A stretch of DNA of 24,930 nucleotides from Candidatus Hermodarchaeota archaeon (GTDB taxonomy: Archaea > Asgardarchaeota > Hermodarchaeia > Hermodarchaeales > Hermodarchaeaceae): NCBI GenBank assembly GCA_016840185.1, contig JAEOSV010000133.1:1-24930 (forward strand), written 5' to 3'. Each line of letters starts with the position of its first letter. Positions within the stretch are counted from its first letter, which is position 1. A program made the position numbers and the translations under genes. Positions 1 through 9,589 of the stretch are shown piece by piece. The notes under the pieces are model-generated. The model searched no databases. It saw only the letters and a list, made by a program, of their open reading frames with translations, and had not been told where the DNA came from.

Positions 1-1
1 A

Positions 2-1978
2 AATACTCTCTATTATCAGTATGACGGATACCTCAAAAATATCCTCGGGGGTGCCCTTCAGACATTTTCTGCTGGAGCAGAGAACTTCCGGATGATATTC
101 CTTCAGTTATCAATTCCGGTGTTTTTCATTGCACTCTACTTGGGTATAACCTTAAACGATGTGTCATATTCCATTCGACGCCGTGAAGTTGGACTCCTAC
201 TCACAAAAGGAGTGACTCGCGGTACCATTACAAGCTTATTTGTATGGGAAGCAATCCTCACCGGAATCTTGGCGAGTATTTTTGGAATCTTAATAGCCGT
301 ATTTGTTATTCCGTTTTTTATTCCCACGATAACATGGTTCACGATTTTTGCAACGGGTATTGGAATTGATACGATTTTTCTTATCTTTATCTTTGGAATA
401 ATGCTTGCAGTTATTACTTCCTATCTACCAGCACGTAAGGCTTCAAAAATCCCTACAACTGAAGCTATTCGTGAATATACCCTGACCGGAGAAGCAACAG
501 GATATCCTCGAATGTTAGCCTGGACCGCTTTGATTCTGGGAACCTATAAGCTCATTATTTGGCTGTCAGGAGTTAACGTTGCCGAAGTAGCAATTAATCT
601 GTTATTTTCAAATCCAATTCTCGGTTCACTGGCGTTATACTGGGTTATCTTTGACGGGGTAATCGCTTTTTGGGCACCACTGCTATTCCTCTGGGGCTTA
701 GTCACAATAATTGTGAAAGGATGGAAAGGATTCTATCATTATTCGGAGCGCTTTATTGGTAGGATTATGGGAGACTTGGGGGGTTTGGCATCACATAATA
801 TTTCACGGCGCCCTGGGCGAACTGTAGCAATCATCTTCATTACAGCTCTGTTGGTCGGTTATAGCATTCAAACAATTGGGATCCTGGCAACAAGTAATGA
901 TTTAGCAGTGAGGAGTGCGTATACTAATGTGGGGGCAGATATCCGGGTTCATGTTAATAACCCAGAGAATGTAACTGATCTTTTACCAATAATACGTAAT
1001 ATTGATGGTATACAAGGAGCAGCTGGAGAATTTGCCTTCAGTATGTCTACTGTTTTTAATAATGGACTAAACGTGAGAGCCATCAATGTGAGTGAATGGA
1101 ATGGAGTTGCCTATTTTGAGCCAGGGTGGATTTTGGGTGTACCTACGCAAGTAGCATTTGATGCAATTGATGGAAATAATGAGACAATTATCCTCCAGAA
1201 AAAAATCGCCAACGAGCTTTTGCTTGGACTCGGTGATAATATTACGGTTCAACTCTCATTAGGGGGTAATTGGTCTCAGCTATCAATAGTGGGTTTCATG
1301 GGTCCTGAACCTGAATATACTCAATCGCCTTTTGGGATTACCGGGACATGGTCTGGAGAAGACACATGGTCATATACATCCATTGATCTAATTGAGAGCA
1401 ATTCCTCGGAAATATCACCTACTGGGTATGTGATAATTTCCTTATTATCTCCTACTTATAATGGAGAAGTGGTTCAAGCCCTTGAAGCATTAGATGATGT
1501 ACAAGCTGTGCAGTCAGCAATAACATATATTGAAGAGTACAATACAAATGTGCTTCGAAGTTCAGCAACCAATATGATGCAATTAGGTGTGGCTTTTGCC
1601 ATTATCCTTGCATCAGTAGGTACATTGGTTATCATTTATTTGACCCTACGAGAGCGACGTACAACGACAGCCTTGATGAGCGCCCGAGGAATGACCTACT
1701 CACAGACAGTCAACATGCTTTCGGCTGAAATTTTGACAATGATGCTTTTTGCCATTCTCCTTGGTGTTTCAGTGGGTCTCGTCATTTATTATGGGCTTGT
1801 TTTTGGTGGAGCATCGACAGAGCCACAGCTCCTGTCATCTAGATTCTTGCCACCTGAATTTGCTGGAATGGTTGGACTATTGACAGGAACCATCATTGTT
1901 CTCTTGATTGTGAATACTCTTATTCCAATTCTAATTGAGGCGCGTACAGCCCGATATGATCTTTCTGTGTTAAGGTGA
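2..1978 (+). CDS. ABC transporter permease, FtsX/MacB type (5' end outside window)
   Basis: Integral membrane subunit of an ABC system of the MacB/LolC/FtsX kind, probably handling lipids, lipoproteins or peptides, or acting mechanically on envelope proteins. The reading frame is open from base 2 with no stop before the first ATG at 92, so the gene is truncated by the window edge and that ATG is not the real start. What remains begins inside the first FtsX core: three hydrophobic segments lie within about the first 120 residues after base 92, including the charged RRREVG loop typical of FtsX domains. Further hydrophobic segments follow, then a soluble extracytoplasmic domain rich in N-x-S/T sites (about residues 265-495 counted from base 92). 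A second FtsX core with three segments closes the protein (ERRTTTALMSARGM loop). The stop lies 7 bases before the ATPase gene, so the two form one operon. The substrate cannot be told from sequence. Confidence 0.9.
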   Translation, partial: NTLYYQYDGYLKNILGGALQTFSAGAENFRMIFLQLSIPVFFIALYLGITLNDVSYSIRRREVGLLLTKGVTRGTITSLFVWEAILTGILASIFGILIAVFVIPFFIPTITWFTIFATGIGIDTIFLIFIFGIMLAVITSYLPARKASKIPTTEAIREYTLTGEATGYPRMLAWTALILGTYKLIIWLSGVNVAEVAINLLFSNPILGSLALYWVIFDGVIAFWAPLLFLWGLVTIIVKGWKGFYHYSERFIGRIMGDLGGLASHNISRRPGRTVAIIFITALLVGYSIQTIGILATSNDLAVRSAYTNVGADIRVHVNNPENVTDLLPIIRNIDGIQGAAGEFAFSMSTVFNNGLNVRAINVSEWNGVAYFEPGWILGVPTQVAFDAIDGNNETIILQKKIANELLLGLGDNITVQLSLGGNWSQLSIVGFMGPEPEYTQSPFGITGTWSGEDTWSYTSIDLIESNSSEISPTGYVIISLLSPTYNGEVVQALEALDDVQAVQSAITYIEEYNTNVLRSSATNMMQLGVAFAIILASVGTLVIIYLTLRERRTTTALMSARGMTYSQTVNMLSAEILTMMLFAILLGVSVGLVIYYGLVFGGASTEPQLLSSRFLPPEFAGMVGLLTGTIIVLLIVNTLIPILIEARTARYDLSVLR

Positions 1979-1985
1979 TAACAAA

Positions 1986-2876
1986 ATGGCATATATTGAA
2001 GTCAAGGATTTGGTTCGTGTCTACCGTATGGGACCTGTTGAGGTTCGGGCTCTTCGTGGGCTCAACATGAGTGTCCGTGAAGGAGAACTCATTTCAGTCA
2101 TGGGTCCATCGGGATCAGGAAAAACGACCTTACTTAACATCCTCGGTGGGCTTGACCGAGCCACGGCTGGGGAGGCGAAAGTTGGTGATGTAGATGTCAC
2201 ATTTCTTGATCGAAAACAGCTCGTGATGTTTCGCCGGCGTGTTGTTGGGCACATATTCCAGACATTAAACCTAGTTCCAACCTTAAGTGCCGCTGAAAAT
2301 GTTGCGCTTCCTATGATTGTGAATCAAGTGCCTCGAAGTGAGAGACGCGAACGGGTCGACGAGTTACTTGGAATTGTCCAACTCACTGATCGTGCTAAAC
2401 ATAAACCAGATGAATTGAGCGGGGGCGAACAACAGCGAGTCGCCATTGCGGCATCTTTAGCGAATGATCCTCCGATTGTTTTGGCTGATGAGCCGACTGG
2501 TGAGCTAGACTCAGAGACTTCACAAGTCATTGTGGATTTCTTGGTGCAAATCAATCAAAAGTACAAGAAGACGATCATCCTCGTAACCCACAATCCCCTT
2601 GTTGCTGCGGCGAGTGAACGGATTCTGCGAATTGATGACGGAGTGATCAAGGCAGCGTATACCCCAGCTGAACTTGAAGCGGGAGCAGAAGGACGGGCTG
2701 TGGGTTATGTTGACCAGATGCGGCAACGCATCAAGAAACTCACTAAGGAACTCAAGGACTTGGATACGAAATTCAAGAAAGGTAAGGTCACCGGTGATGA
2801 GTACGTCGAAGAGCGTTTACGATTGAAAGCCGCGATTCGTGGTCTTGAGGATGAAGTCCACCGACACGGTGGTTAA
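1986..2876 (+). CDS. ABC transporter ATP-binding protein, LolD/MacB family, with charged C-terminal extension
   Basis: ATPase subunit that drives the upstream FtsX-type permease. Visible motifs are Walker [10 protein letters not shown] (residues 40-48), Q-loop around Gln92, signature LSGGEQQ (144-150), Walker B IVLADEP (164-170) followed by TGELD, and the H-loop His202. The [16 protein letters not shown] stretch is typical of the LolD/MacB/FtsE group. The core ends near residue 225, and about 55 extra residues (240-296) form a Lys/Glu-rich predicted coiled coil. Its [20 protein letters not shown] part resembles the short SHOCT-type oligomerisation motif. ATG is supported by AAGGTGA about 6 bases upstream, which overlaps the end of the permease gene and suggests coupled translation. 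No partner periplasmic adaptor is visible in the window. Confidence 0.93.
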   Translation: MAYIEVKDLVRVYRMGPVEVRALRGLNMSVREGELISVMGPSGSGKTTLLNILGGLDRATAGEAKVGDVDVTFLDRKQLVMFRRRVVGHIFQTLNLVPTLSAAENVALPMIVNQVPRSERRERVDELLGIVQLTDRAKHKPDELSGGEQQRVAIAASLANDPPIVLADEPTGELDSETSQVIVDFLVQINQKYKKTIILVTHNPLVAAASERILRIDDGVIKAAYTPAELEAGAEGRAVGYVDQMRQRIKKLTKELKDLDTKFKKGKVTGDEYVEERLRLKAAIRGLEDEVHRHGG

Positions 2877-2979
2877 ACCGATAATCCCATGTTTTCAGCA
2901 GAAACGGAAGTATTAATTGTACTTTTCCCTCCTTTGATGCATAGCAGTTCATTTCATTTGATTAGGAGTCGGTCGTACC

Positions 2980-3492
2980 GTGCCTTTCCGTGACTACATT
3001 GCTGCCCCCCACAAGCTCGCCTATATTGAGGGGAAGGACCGACATGAGGTTCCGTGTATTTTCTGTGCCATTATCGATGGAAACCCGCGGGTGATAACTA
3101 AAATCGTGTATCGGGATGATGAGTTCATGGTTATCCTGAACATGTTTCCCTTTAACCCGGGGCATGTGATGGTGGTTCCCATCCGGCATGTCGTGAAGCT
3201 TTCGGAGTTGACCCAGCAGGAGTTGGATGCGTTCTTCCGGATGGGTGCAAAGACGGTACGGCTCGTTGAAACTGCCTTTGGTCCGACAGGGGTGAATATG
3301 GGGTTGAATATCGGGTCCGCGGCAGGAGCAAGTATTGAGCACTTGCATTTACACATCGTTCCACGGTATCCCCGCGAGCTTGGGTTTATGGAGACTACCG
3401 CAGATACTCGAACCTTAGTAATGGATGCGGAAACCACCTATCAACGACTGGTGCCCCATTTGGACATTCTCAAAAAGGAGGGAACAACTTGA
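2980..3492 (+). CDS. HIT family hydrolase/nucleotidyltransferase
   Basis: Cytosolic histidine-triad protein; members hydrolyse or transfer nucleotidyl groups from substrates such as dinucleoside polyphosphates or adenylylated metabolites. The catalytic triad is seen as HLHLHIVPR (His121, His123, His125). An N-terminal Cys26-x2-Cys29 pair probably binds structural zinc, and a conserved His70 follows PI-R. At 170 residues it is close to the AP4A-phosphorylase-like HIT proteins common in archaea and actinobacteria. GTG is the start, with AGGAG 11-15 bases upstream. Its stop overlaps the TTG start of the adenosyltransferase gene by 4 bases, so they are co-translated. The substrate is not predictable; the place in a cobalamin/mutase operon could be incidental. 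Confidence 0.88.
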   Translation: MPFRDYIAAPHKLAYIEGKDRHEVPCIFCAIIDGNPRVITKIVYRDDEFMVILNMFPFNPGHVMVVPIRHVVKLSELTQQELDAFFRMGAKTVRLVETAFGPTGVNMGLNIGSAAGASIEHLHLHIVPRYPRELGFMETTADTRTLVMDAETTYQRLVPHLDILKKEGTT

Positions 3493-4034
3493 AAGATAAA
3501 CAAGACAACATGTCACATCAGGGTTTGGTGCAGATTTATACTGGTGATGGGAAGGGGAAGACTAGCGCAGCCTTGGGATTGGGGCTTCGAGCGGCAGGTC
3601 ATGGTTTCGAAGTATATATGATTCAGTTCATGAAAGGACAAATCAACTATGGAGAGTTGGAAGCGGTCAAACGCATTCCCAACTTCACAATCCGCCAGTT
3701 TGGTCGTCCAGACTTTGTTGATAAATCCAATCCAGATCCCGAAGACATCACACTAGCCCAAGAGGCGTTGGAGCATGCTCGTGAGATTATCAAAGTTGGG
3801 AGTGTGGATTTTCTCATTTTAGATGAAGTGAATGTGGCGATTGACTTTGGATTGATTACCGACAAAGAAATTATTGCGTTAATCCAATCCCGTCCACCCC
3901 AAATGGAATTGATTTTAACGGGCAGATATGCACCACCATCGATAATCAAACTCGCAGATCTCGTGAGTGAAGTAAAGGAAGTCAAGCACCCCTATCAGAA
4001 GGGAGTGGCAGCGCGAAAAGGCGTGGAAATGTAG
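3489..4034 (+). CDS. cobO: Cob(I)alamin adenosyltransferase, CobO/BtuR (CobA) type
   Basis: Transfers the adenosyl group of ATP to Co(I) corrinoid, making adenosylcobalamin, the cofactor of the mutases in this window. The P-loop is GDGKGKTS (residues 19-26 from the TTG). LILDEVN is the Walker-B-like motif, and the C-terminal KHPYQKGVAARKGVE segment is the family signature. The 181-residue length is normal. The TTG start is preferred because GGAGGG lies about 6 bases upstream and the codon overlaps the previous stop; an ATG at 3510 with no good ribosome site is the alternative. It is followed 21 bases later by the mutase gene, which makes cofactor supply its most likely role here. Confidence 0.93.
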   Translation: MKDKQDNMSHQGLVQIYTGDGKGKTSAALGLGLRAAGHGFEVYMIQFMKGQINYGELEAVKRIPNFTIRQFGRPDFVDKSNPDPEDITLAQEALEHAREIIKVGSVDFLILDEVNVAIDFGLITDKEIIALIQSRPPQMELILTGRYAPPSIIKLADLVSEVKEVKHPYQKGVAARKGVEM

Positions 4035-4055
4035 AGAGCAGTATGGTGAGTTGTA

Positions 4056-5729
4056 TTGACGAAAAAGCGGCGTGTCAAGAAAGCGCTACAAAACTGGGAA
4101 GCCAATGTGCTCACGCCGTACATGAAGACTGCACCGGAACGCGCTGATAAATTCATGACCACGTCTAGTCAACCTGTGAAACGGCTTTACACCGCCGATG
4201 ATATCCAAGATTTTGATTATCAACAGGACCTCGGGTTTCCTGGGCAACCTCCGTATACACGAGGCGTGTATCCTACGATGTATCGTGGACGTTTATGGAC
4301 CATGCGTATGTACTCGGGATTTGGCAACGCAGAACAAACCAATGAACGGTATCGATACCTCCTCGAACAAGGTCAAACTGGGTTAAGTGTTGCCTTTGAT
4401 TTACCCACTCAAATTGGTTATGACTCCGACCACCCCATGGCTGCCGGGGAAGTCGGAAAATGCGGTGTGTCAATCCCTTCAGTTGAGGACATGGGCATCC
4501 TGTTCCAGGATATTCCCCTTGATAAAGTCAGTACGAGTATGACGATTAACGCGCCTGCTGCGGTTTTGCTTGCGATGTATATTGTGATTGCAAAACGACA
4601 AGGTGTGGAGCCCAAGGTGTTGCGGGGCACGATTCAAAATGATATTCTCAAAGAATATGTTGCGCGGGGGACCTACATTTATCCCCCACAACCGTCCATG
4701 CGGTTGATTACCGATACCTTCGCCTATTGTCGAGAGGAGTTGCCCCGGTGGAATACCATAAGCATCAGTGGGTATCATATCCGCGAAGCGGGTAGTACTG
4801 CGACCCAAGAAATAGCGTTTACATTTGCCAATGGCATTGCCTACGTGCAAGCGGCAATTGAAGCGGGATTGCAGGTAGATGAATTTGCACCACGTTTATC
4901 CTTCTTTTTTGGATCCCACAATGACCTGTTCGAAGAAGTAGCAAAATTCCGGGCTGCACGTCGCTTATGGTATAAGATCATGCGAGAACGGTTCAATGCG
5001 GAGAATTCCCGTTCGTGGTTACTCCGTTTCCATACACAAACTGCGGGGTGCAGTTTGACCGCACAACAACCCGAAAATAACATTGTCAGGGTTACAATGC
5101 AAGCCCTTGCTGCTGTTCTCGGGGGTACACAGTCTCTGCACACGAACTCCATGGATGAAGCCCTTGCCCTCCCGACTGAAAAGGCTGCAACAATTGCGTT
5201 GCGCACTCAACAAATCTTAGCTCAAGAGACAGGGACCGCTAGCACCATTGACCCCCTTGCGGGTTCATATTACCTTGAGAAACTCACTGAAGATATCGAG
5301 GAGGGGGTCGTGAAATATCTGGAGCGCATCGATAAAATAGGTGGCGTGCTTCGTGCGATTGAAACTGGCTTTATTCAACGAGAAATTCATAACAGCGCCT
5401 ACCTGTATCAACGGGAGATTGAAACAGGGGAAAGGGTGGTCGTTGGGGTGAACCAATTCGAGATTCCAGAAGAAGAACGAACCATTGATTATCTTCGAGT
5501 TGACCCTGCTGTCGAGAAAAGCCAAGCAAGGAAGCTGAAAGAGTTGCGGAAGAGCCGTGACTCCAACGATGTGGAATCGGTGCTCAACTGGCTTCAAATA
5601 GCTGCAGAAGGAACAGAGAATCTGTTCTATCCAATTATTGCCGCGGTTGAAGCCAAGGCAACACTTGGCGAGATATGTGATGCCCTTCGGCTTGTTTTTG
5701 GAGAATATGAGGCTCCGCAAATCTTCTAA
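4056..5729 (+). CDS. mcmA1: Methylmalonyl-CoA mutase, catalytic (large) subunit
   Basis: Adenosylcobalamin-dependent mutase that interconverts (R)-methylmalonyl-CoA and succinyl-CoA. The 557 residues cover only the TIM-barrel substrate domain; the B12 domain is a separate protein, as usual in archaea. Diagnostic residues line up with the Propionibacterium enzyme at a constant offset of -3: Tyr86 (Y89) in RMYSGFG, Arg204 (R207) in VARGTY, and His241 (H244) in SGYHIREAG. The Tyr and Arg contact the substrate carboxylate, so this copy has true methylmalonyl specificity. [14 protein letters not shown] is also typical. The start is TTG with GGTGAG a few bases upstream; no in-frame ATG precedes it. 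No B12 subunit follows; the only one in the window sits near 17.6 kb. The gene overlaps the convergent MFS gene by 4 bases. Confidence 0.95.
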   Translation: MTKKRRVKKALQNWEANVLTPYMKTAPERADKFMTTSSQPVKRLYTADDIQDFDYQQDLGFPGQPPYTRGVYPTMYRGRLWTMRMYSGFGNAEQTNERYRYLLEQGQTGLSVAFDLPTQIGYDSDHPMAAGEVGKCGVSIPSVEDMGILFQDIPLDKVSTSMTINAPAAVLLAMYIVIAKRQGVEPKVLRGTIQNDILKEYVARGTYIYPPQPSMRLITDTFAYCREELPRWNTISISGYHIREAGSTATQEIAFTFANGIAYVQAAIEAGLQVDEFAPRLSFFFGSHNDLFEEVAKFRAARRLWYKIMRERFNAENSRSWLLRFHTQTAGCSLTAQQPENNIVRVTMQALAAVLGGTQSLHTNSMDEALALPTEKAATIALRTQQILAQETGTASTIDPLAGSYYLEKLTEDIEEGVVKYLERIDKIGGVLRAIETGFIQREIHNSAYLYQREIETGERVVVGVNQFEIPEEERTIDYLRVDPAVEKSQARKLKELRKSRDSNDVESVLNWLQIAAEGTENLFYPIIAAVEAKATLGEICDALRLVFGEYEAPQIF

Positions 5730-6985
5730 CGTTCTTTTTGTATTCCAGCTCCGGAAGGCACAGTTAGGAAAACTACGAGGATTAATGACAATCCAATCAG
5801 TGCCGCGACCCAGTAGACGCCAGGGAGAGCCCAGAAGGCAAGAACCAAAGCCATGATGAGTGGACCCAATGTTTGTCCTAACCGCAAGACTAACCCATTC
5901 AGTGACATGACGGCTGCCCGATTTTCCATGGGAGCGAGATTCACAAGGAGATTCTGAGTGGTGGGAATTGCTAACCCCATGCCAACTCCAAAGATTCCTA
6001 CAGGGATGAGAATAATCAACAGCGTGGGAGCAAACGGGATGAGAAACAAACCTAAAGCGATGAAGGGGAAGGCGGCAATTAGAAGTGCCTTCATTGAAAA
6101 TCGGCGAATTAAGTAGCCAACGAGGAAAGAGGTGACGGCAGCGGTTACCGAGATGAAGGAGACGACGAGCCCAGCGATGAAGGAGTTCACGGAGAACAGA
6201 GAAATCACAAGAAAGGGTAAGTAGGTAATGATGGCGCCATAAAGCATTATGAAAATGGATGTGCTTACTATGAATAGACCCGCAACTTGTCGATCTTGGA
6301 GAACTTCACCAATTTGACTGATATATTTTCGTAAAGTGAGGACATACTCAGGTTTGGGTGCAGTGAGCCAGAAGAGTGAGGCTAGCCCAATTGGGATGGC
6401 GAGAAGTGGGAGATAGAAGGGAAAATACCACGCAAAGAGGGCTAAGAACCCACCAACTGTGGGATAAATTGCTGTGGCAACACTTTGGACACTCGCATTA
6501 TAGCCCATAACCTGAGTCCGTTGTTTCTGACGATAGAAATCACCAATGATAGTCACATTCAGAGAACCCAGCGAAGCGGCACCAACACCTTGAAAGAACC
6601 TAAGAACGAGTAACATGATGAATGGTGAAAGCCCGAAAAGAACCCCTAATGGCTCGGAAAATGCACAAGCAAATCCCGCTATCCCAAACAATAACAACGA
6701 GGGAACTAACACGCGTTTTCTACCATAACGGTCCGCGGCGACACCGAGAAATGGAGTAAGAATGATACCCGGAAATGTGAAAATGATGATAACCAAGCTG
6801 ATCATTCCTGGTGGAATGCCCAGTGAGGCACTCATCACAGGGAAAGCCGGAGTGATGCTTGCGACGCCCATAACGCCTATGAGGGTGGTTCCGAAGATTA
6901 TGAGGAGATTGGCACTCAGTGGAGGTCTCTTCGGCTCATTATGGCCAACGGGTACTTCAGTGGGCGTCATAGTTCGCTTCAGCAC
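5726..6985 (-). CDS. Major facilitator superfamily transporter
   Basis: Predicted 12-helix secondary transporter of 419 residues. The loop between helices 2 and 3 carries the MFS motif A as [12 protein letters not shown] (about residues 80-91), and the second half has the weaker counterpart VGYLIRRF. A glycine-rich segment containing GFLALF in helix 5 resembles drug:proton antiporters, but the substrate cannot be assigned. GTG at 6985 has AAGGG a few bases upstream on the minus strand; an ATG at 6970 would remove only five residues. It is divergent from the epimerase gene and convergent with the mutase gene, so it is transcribed alone and may have nothing to do with acyl-CoA metabolism. Confidence 0.88.
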   Translation of the reverse strand: MLKRTMTPTEVPVGHNEPKRPPLSANLLIIFGTTLIGVMGVASITPAFPVMSASLGIPPGMISLVIIIFTFPGIILTPFLGVAADRYGRKRVLVPSLLLFGIAGFACAFSEPLGVLFGLSPFIMLLVLRFFQGVGAASLGSLNVTIIGDFYRQKQRTQVMGYNASVQSVATAIYPTVGGFLALFAWYFPFYLPLLAIPIGLASLFWLTAPKPEYVLTLRKYISQIGEVLQDRQVAGLFIVSTSIFIMLYGAIITYLPFLVISLFSVNSFIAGLVVSFISVTAAVTSFLVGYLIRRFSMKALLIAAFPFIALGLFLIPFAPTLLIILIPVGIFGVGMGLAIPTTQNLLVNLAPMENRAAVMSLNGLVLRLGQTLGPLIMALVLAFWALPGVYWVAALIGLSLILVVFLTVPSGAGIQKER

Positions 6986-7076
6986 CTAACCCTTGATAAA
7001 AACGTTTGTAGGTTACCAGTTCAGTGAAACAGAAGTCTTTTCAAGGCTTCAACGTGAAGAAGAAGCGGAGTTGTGT

Positions 7077-7481
7077 GTGTCATTGCGTATTGCTCACATA
7101 GGAATTGCCGTCAAAGATGCGGAAGCGGCTCTAAAATTATATCGCGAGGTTTTCGGATTAGAACCGTCCAGTATTGAAACCGTGGAAAGTCAGAAAGTGA
7201 AAACAGTTCATCTTCCAATCGGTGATTCCAGCATTGAATTACTCGAATCAACAAGCCCAGATGGCGTCGTGGCAAAATTCATCGAAAAACGGGGCGAAGG
7301 GATTCACCACATTGCTATTGAAGTGGATGACATAGAAGCTGCTCTCATACAGATGAAAGCAGCGGGATTTCAATTGATTGATGAAAAACCGCGAATGGGC
7401 GCAGGCAATATGCTGATTGCCTTTGTTCATCCGCGAAGCACAAATGGTGTATTGATGGAATTATGTCAACCAAGCAAATAG
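7077..7481 (+). CDS. mce: Methylmalonyl-CoA epimerase (VOC fold)
   Basis: Interconverts the (S)- and (R)-epimers of methylmalonyl-CoA, joining the carboxylase/transcarboxylase product to the mutase substrate. Two beta-alpha-beta-beta-beta units are visible. Metal-ligand motifs are HIGIAV near the N-terminus, HHIAIEVDDIEAAL in the middle, and the final LMELCQ glutamate. From GTG 7077 the protein is 134 residues, the usual family length, and GCGGAG lies 6 bases upstream. A longer frame reaching TTG 6993 would add 28 unconserved residues and place a TATA-like GATAAAA (6995-7001) inside the gene, so I reject it. The biotin ligase gene starts 7 bases after the stop. Neighbouring methylmalonyl genes support the specific function over other VOC proteins. 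Confidence 0.93.
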   Translation: MSLRIAHIGIAVKDAEAALKLYREVFGLEPSSIETVESQKVKTVHLPIGDSSIELLESTSPDGVVAKFIEKRGEGIHHIAIEVDDIEAALIQMKAAGFQLIDEKPRMGAGNMLIAFVHPRSTNGVLMELCQPSK

Positions 7482-7488
7482 ATAGCGC

Positions 7489-8328
7489 GTGAACCACATG
7501 GTTGAACCACCAATCCCCATGGAACCACGAAACGACCCTTTCCAGCATGCATTTGGTAACACGTCCAAGCTAGTGTTCAAACGATTACTCCATTTTCCAT
7601 CCCTTCCCTCAACAAACGCTTACATTAAACCATTAGCGATAGTAGGTGAACCCGAAGGATTGGTAGTTCTGGCAGACGAACAGACGGCAGGTAAAGGGCG
7701 TCTGGAGCGAAGCTGGCATTCACCCCTTGACGGATTATATTTTTCATTACTTGTTCGCCCCATGACTATTGCCGCGAAAAATACTCCACTCATAACCTTA
7801 ACGACAGGGTTGGCAGTGGCAAAGGTGTTTCAAAGTGCCTTAGGGTTAGATCCTGTTTTGAAATGGCCCAATGATGTGCTATTAGGTAATCGTAAGGTTG
7901 CAGGTATTCTGGTTGAATCCGCTTTCATTGGTGGTGACATTGAATACGCAGTCATTGGGATTGGGATTAACGCCAATCCGAAACGCACGGATTTTCCAGA
8001 AGCATTGCAACCCACAATAACGACGCTTCACGAAAGGCTTACTCGCAAGGTAGATATGCCTCGATTGTTTGGATATCTGATTGGTCAACTTGAATTCTGG
8101 TATCTGAAACTCCGTGATAAAGGCTTCAAAGCCATCGAGCCACATTATCGACGGTTAAGTCATACCCTGGGTAAACAGGTCACAATTGACATAGGTAATC
8201 AGCAAGTAACAGGTCTAGCTAAGGGACTGGAACCAGATGGTAGTTTGGTGGTCCAAACACCTGAAGGTCGACAAGTCATACGGAGTGGGGACGTGGTTTC
8301 CTCAACTTCCGACGTCAATAATGAATAA
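7489..8328 (+). CDS. birA: Biotin-[acyl-CoA carboxylase] ligase, no HTH domain
   Basis: Attaches biotin, through biotinyl-AMP, to the conserved lysine of biotin carrier proteins; the carrier at 14928-15506 is the obvious target. Visible motifs are the STN substrate motif near residue 41, GKGRLERSW (from residue 68, the adenylate loop, GRGRxGR-like), KWPNDV (125-130) with KVAGILVE after it, and IGIGIN. A small SH3-like C-terminal domain ends the protein. There is no N-terminal helix-turn-helix, so it is a monofunctional ligase without repressor activity. The start is GTG; ATG codons at 7498 and 7519 are alternatives, as the first 20 residues are not conserved. It forms an operon with the epimerase. 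Confidence 0.93.
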   Translation: MNHMVEPPIPMEPRNDPFQHAFGNTSKLVFKRLLHFPSLPSTNAYIKPLAIVGEPEGLVVLADEQTAGKGRLERSWHSPLDGLYFSLLVRPMTIAAKNTPLITLTTGLAVAKVFQSALGLDPVLKWPNDVLLGNRKVAGILVESAFIGGDIEYAVIGIGINANPKRTDFPEALQPTITTLHERLTRKVDMPRLFGYLIGQLEFWYLKLRDKGFKAIEPHYRRLSHTLGKQVTIDIGNQQVTGLAKGLEPDGSLVVQTPEGRQVIRSGDVVSSTSDVNNE

Positions 8329-8380
8329 TCTTAACAAGCCTTTTAGGTACAAAATTCTCAGAACCACCTAGTGAATCAAG

Positions 8381-8773
8381 ATGTCAGGCTTCAGTTTCCA
8401 ACTTGTGTTAGCATTACTGTCCGCACAGCTCGACTTCGTAGATGTCTTGCTAAACCTGATTTTTGGTGCCTTTGGGTTATTTTTCGTCCTCTTCATAGTC
8501 ATCTTTGTGGGGATTTTCGTATTCGCATTCTACATGATTTGTAAGAGCATGCGCGCCGCTTCAAAGGAGATGGATATGGTCCAAAGCACTGTCGTGGATG
8601 CATCTTCTCGAGAAGACCGACATTTGATTCGAGAGAGTCTTCCAGCAGCCTGCCCTCAATGCGATGCTCCGCTCAAATATAATGAGGTTCAATGGACTGG
8701 ACCCCGACAAGCAGAATGCCCCTATTGTGGAACTGCAGTAGAACTGGAAGAAACAATCGTAGGGGATACTTAG
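8381..8773 (+). CDS. Small membrane protein with C-terminal zinc ribbon, function unknown
   Basis: Not recognised as a named family. A 130-residue protein: a very hydrophobic N-terminal half (about residues 7-15 and 22-54, one or two membrane spans) and a hydrophilic linker. A C-terminal zinc-ribbon knuckle pair follows at Cys91-x2-Cys94 and Cys113-x2-Cys116. Such proteins usually sit in the membrane with the zinc ribbon in the cytosol. ATG start lies 52 bases after the biotin ligase stop, with a TATA-like CCTTTTAGG between them, so it may have its own promoter. It is convergent with the desulfoferrodoxin gene. Confidence 0.75.
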   Translation: MSGFSFQLVLALLSAQLDFVDVLLNLIFGAFGLFFVLFIVIFVGIFVFAFYMICKSMRAASKEMDMVQSTVVDASSREDRHLIRESLPAACPQCDAPLKYNEVQWTGPRQAECPYCGTAVELEETIVGDT

Positions 8774-8787
8774 AAAAAAGAAGTTCG

Positions 8788-8812
8788 GGTGACCAGCCCT
8801 GTGCTAGTCACC
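8788..8812 (-). terminator. Hairpin terminator between convergent genes
   Basis: A 9-base stem with one mismatch (GGTGACCAG / CTAGTCACC) and a 7-base loop lies between the stops of the zinc-ribbon gene and the desulfoferrodoxin gene. Read on the minus strand it is followed by CTTCTTTTTT, so it would best end the desulfoferrodoxin operon; on the plus strand no T-run follows. Confidence 0.55.
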
Positions 8813-8850
8813 TTACAATCAATTTTGCTAAAGGAACAAAAATTGCGTTC

Positions 8851-9228
8851 TTAGGTAGTCTTCCAAAGCAAGTGAAGGTTGCAATATTCACGAGCCATGT
8901 CGGGCTTACCCTTCATTGGGAAGTCTGCTTCAGGTTTTTGACCTGGTTCAAGGAACTGTCGCATGATGGTGCCATCTTTGACCACTTGGATCCATTCAAT
9001 CCAGTGTTCATCCGCCATTGGGTGGGGAGTTGAGCCAACAACGACGTGGATGCCGTCTTGGGTTTCTTCCACAACTGGCACATGCTTTTCAGTCTTGAAG
9101 TCCGCGGTTTGTTCATCCATGAGTTTCATGGATTGACCACAACAGACTAGTGTTCCAGCGCCTTTGTGTAGGACTTCGACAATGTTTCCGCAAATTTCGC
9201 ATTTGTAGATTTGGAGTAATTCAGTCAT
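8851..9228 (-). CDS. dfx: Desulfoferrodoxin (2Fe superoxide reductase)
   Basis: Reduces superoxide to hydrogen peroxide in anaerobes, taking electrons from rubredoxin. An N-terminal desulforedoxin domain has Cys10-x2-Cys13 and Cys29-Cys30 for the structural Fe(SCys)4 site. The neelaredoxin domain follows: the EKHVP lid (Glu47, Lys48, His49), His69 and His75 in PHPMADEHW, and Cys116-Asn-Leu-His119, giving the catalytic Fe(His)4Cys centre. The length of 125 residues is standard and all ligands are present. ATG has GGTGA 6 bases upstream. It is the last gene of a three-gene minus-strand unit (PC4-like, zinc protein, this gene) ended by a hairpin. The rubredoxin at 10032-10196 is its likely donor. 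Confidence 0.96.
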   Translation of the reverse strand: MTELLQIYKCEICGNIVEVLHKGAGTLVCCGQSMKLMDEQTADFKTEKHVPVVEETQDGIHVVVGSTPHPMADEHWIEWIQVVKDGTIMRQFLEPGQKPEADFPMKGKPDMAREYCNLHLLWKTT

Positions 9229-9262
9229 TTTATAATCACCAATCGATATACCATGAGGAGGT

Positions 9263-9538
9263 CTACCCGGCTTTTTCTTTTGCCTCTTGTTCTTTCTTCT
9301 TTTTTACCATTTCTTGGACGTCGTTGTAAATCTCTTCGCCTACGCATTCTTTGGCGTATTCACAATACTCTACGCAGGACATGGTATCGTTGTAAATGGT
9401 AAAGCCGCAGTTATGACAGTCTATCTTCACGTCACTGGTGAAGAGTTCAATTTCCTCGTCACACTTGGGACAGGTTTTGAAGATGATTGAGGGCCGTTTT
9501 AATGGTGCGGCACCAGGGCAGTCATCGATAATCTTCAA
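9263..9538 (-). CDS. Small cysteine-rich zinc-ribbon protein, function unknown
   Basis: A 91-residue protein with Cys7, a zinc ribbon at Cys23-x2-Cys26 and Cys41-x2-Cys44, then a second group Cys55, Cys59, Cys65 in a SCVEYCEYAKECVGEE stretch, and a Lys/Glu-rich tail. I know this pattern from small archaeal and bacterial proteins often found beside redox genes, sometimes loosely labelled phosphohydrolase; no enzymatic residues are visible. The start is TTG with no clear ribosome site. The frame continues upstream without interruption for 17 codons to the TAG stop of the PC4-like gene, so translation may depend on coupling or on another start. It lies 34 bases before desulfoferrodoxin in the same operon. 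Confidence 0.75.
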   Translation of the reverse strand: MKIIDDCPGAAPLKRPSIIFKTCPKCDEEIELFTSDVKIDCHNCGFTIYNDTMSCVEYCEYAKECVGEEIYNDVQEMVKKKKEQEAKEKAG

Positions 9539-9589
9539 GGTTATCAGTGTGGAGTTAACAATGTTGACCTTAAAACCGGTTTGGTTTTC

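Noticed and set aside
5265..5720. 151-residue antisense frame over the mutase gene
   Set aside because: Overlaps a clearly conserved coding region completely and has no family features; likewise the antisense frames at 11046-11489 and 3021-3437.
6993..7076. Longer epimerase start (TTG 6993)
   Set aside because: Adds 28 unconserved residues, covers a TATA-like element and ignores the good GCGGAG site before GTG 7077.
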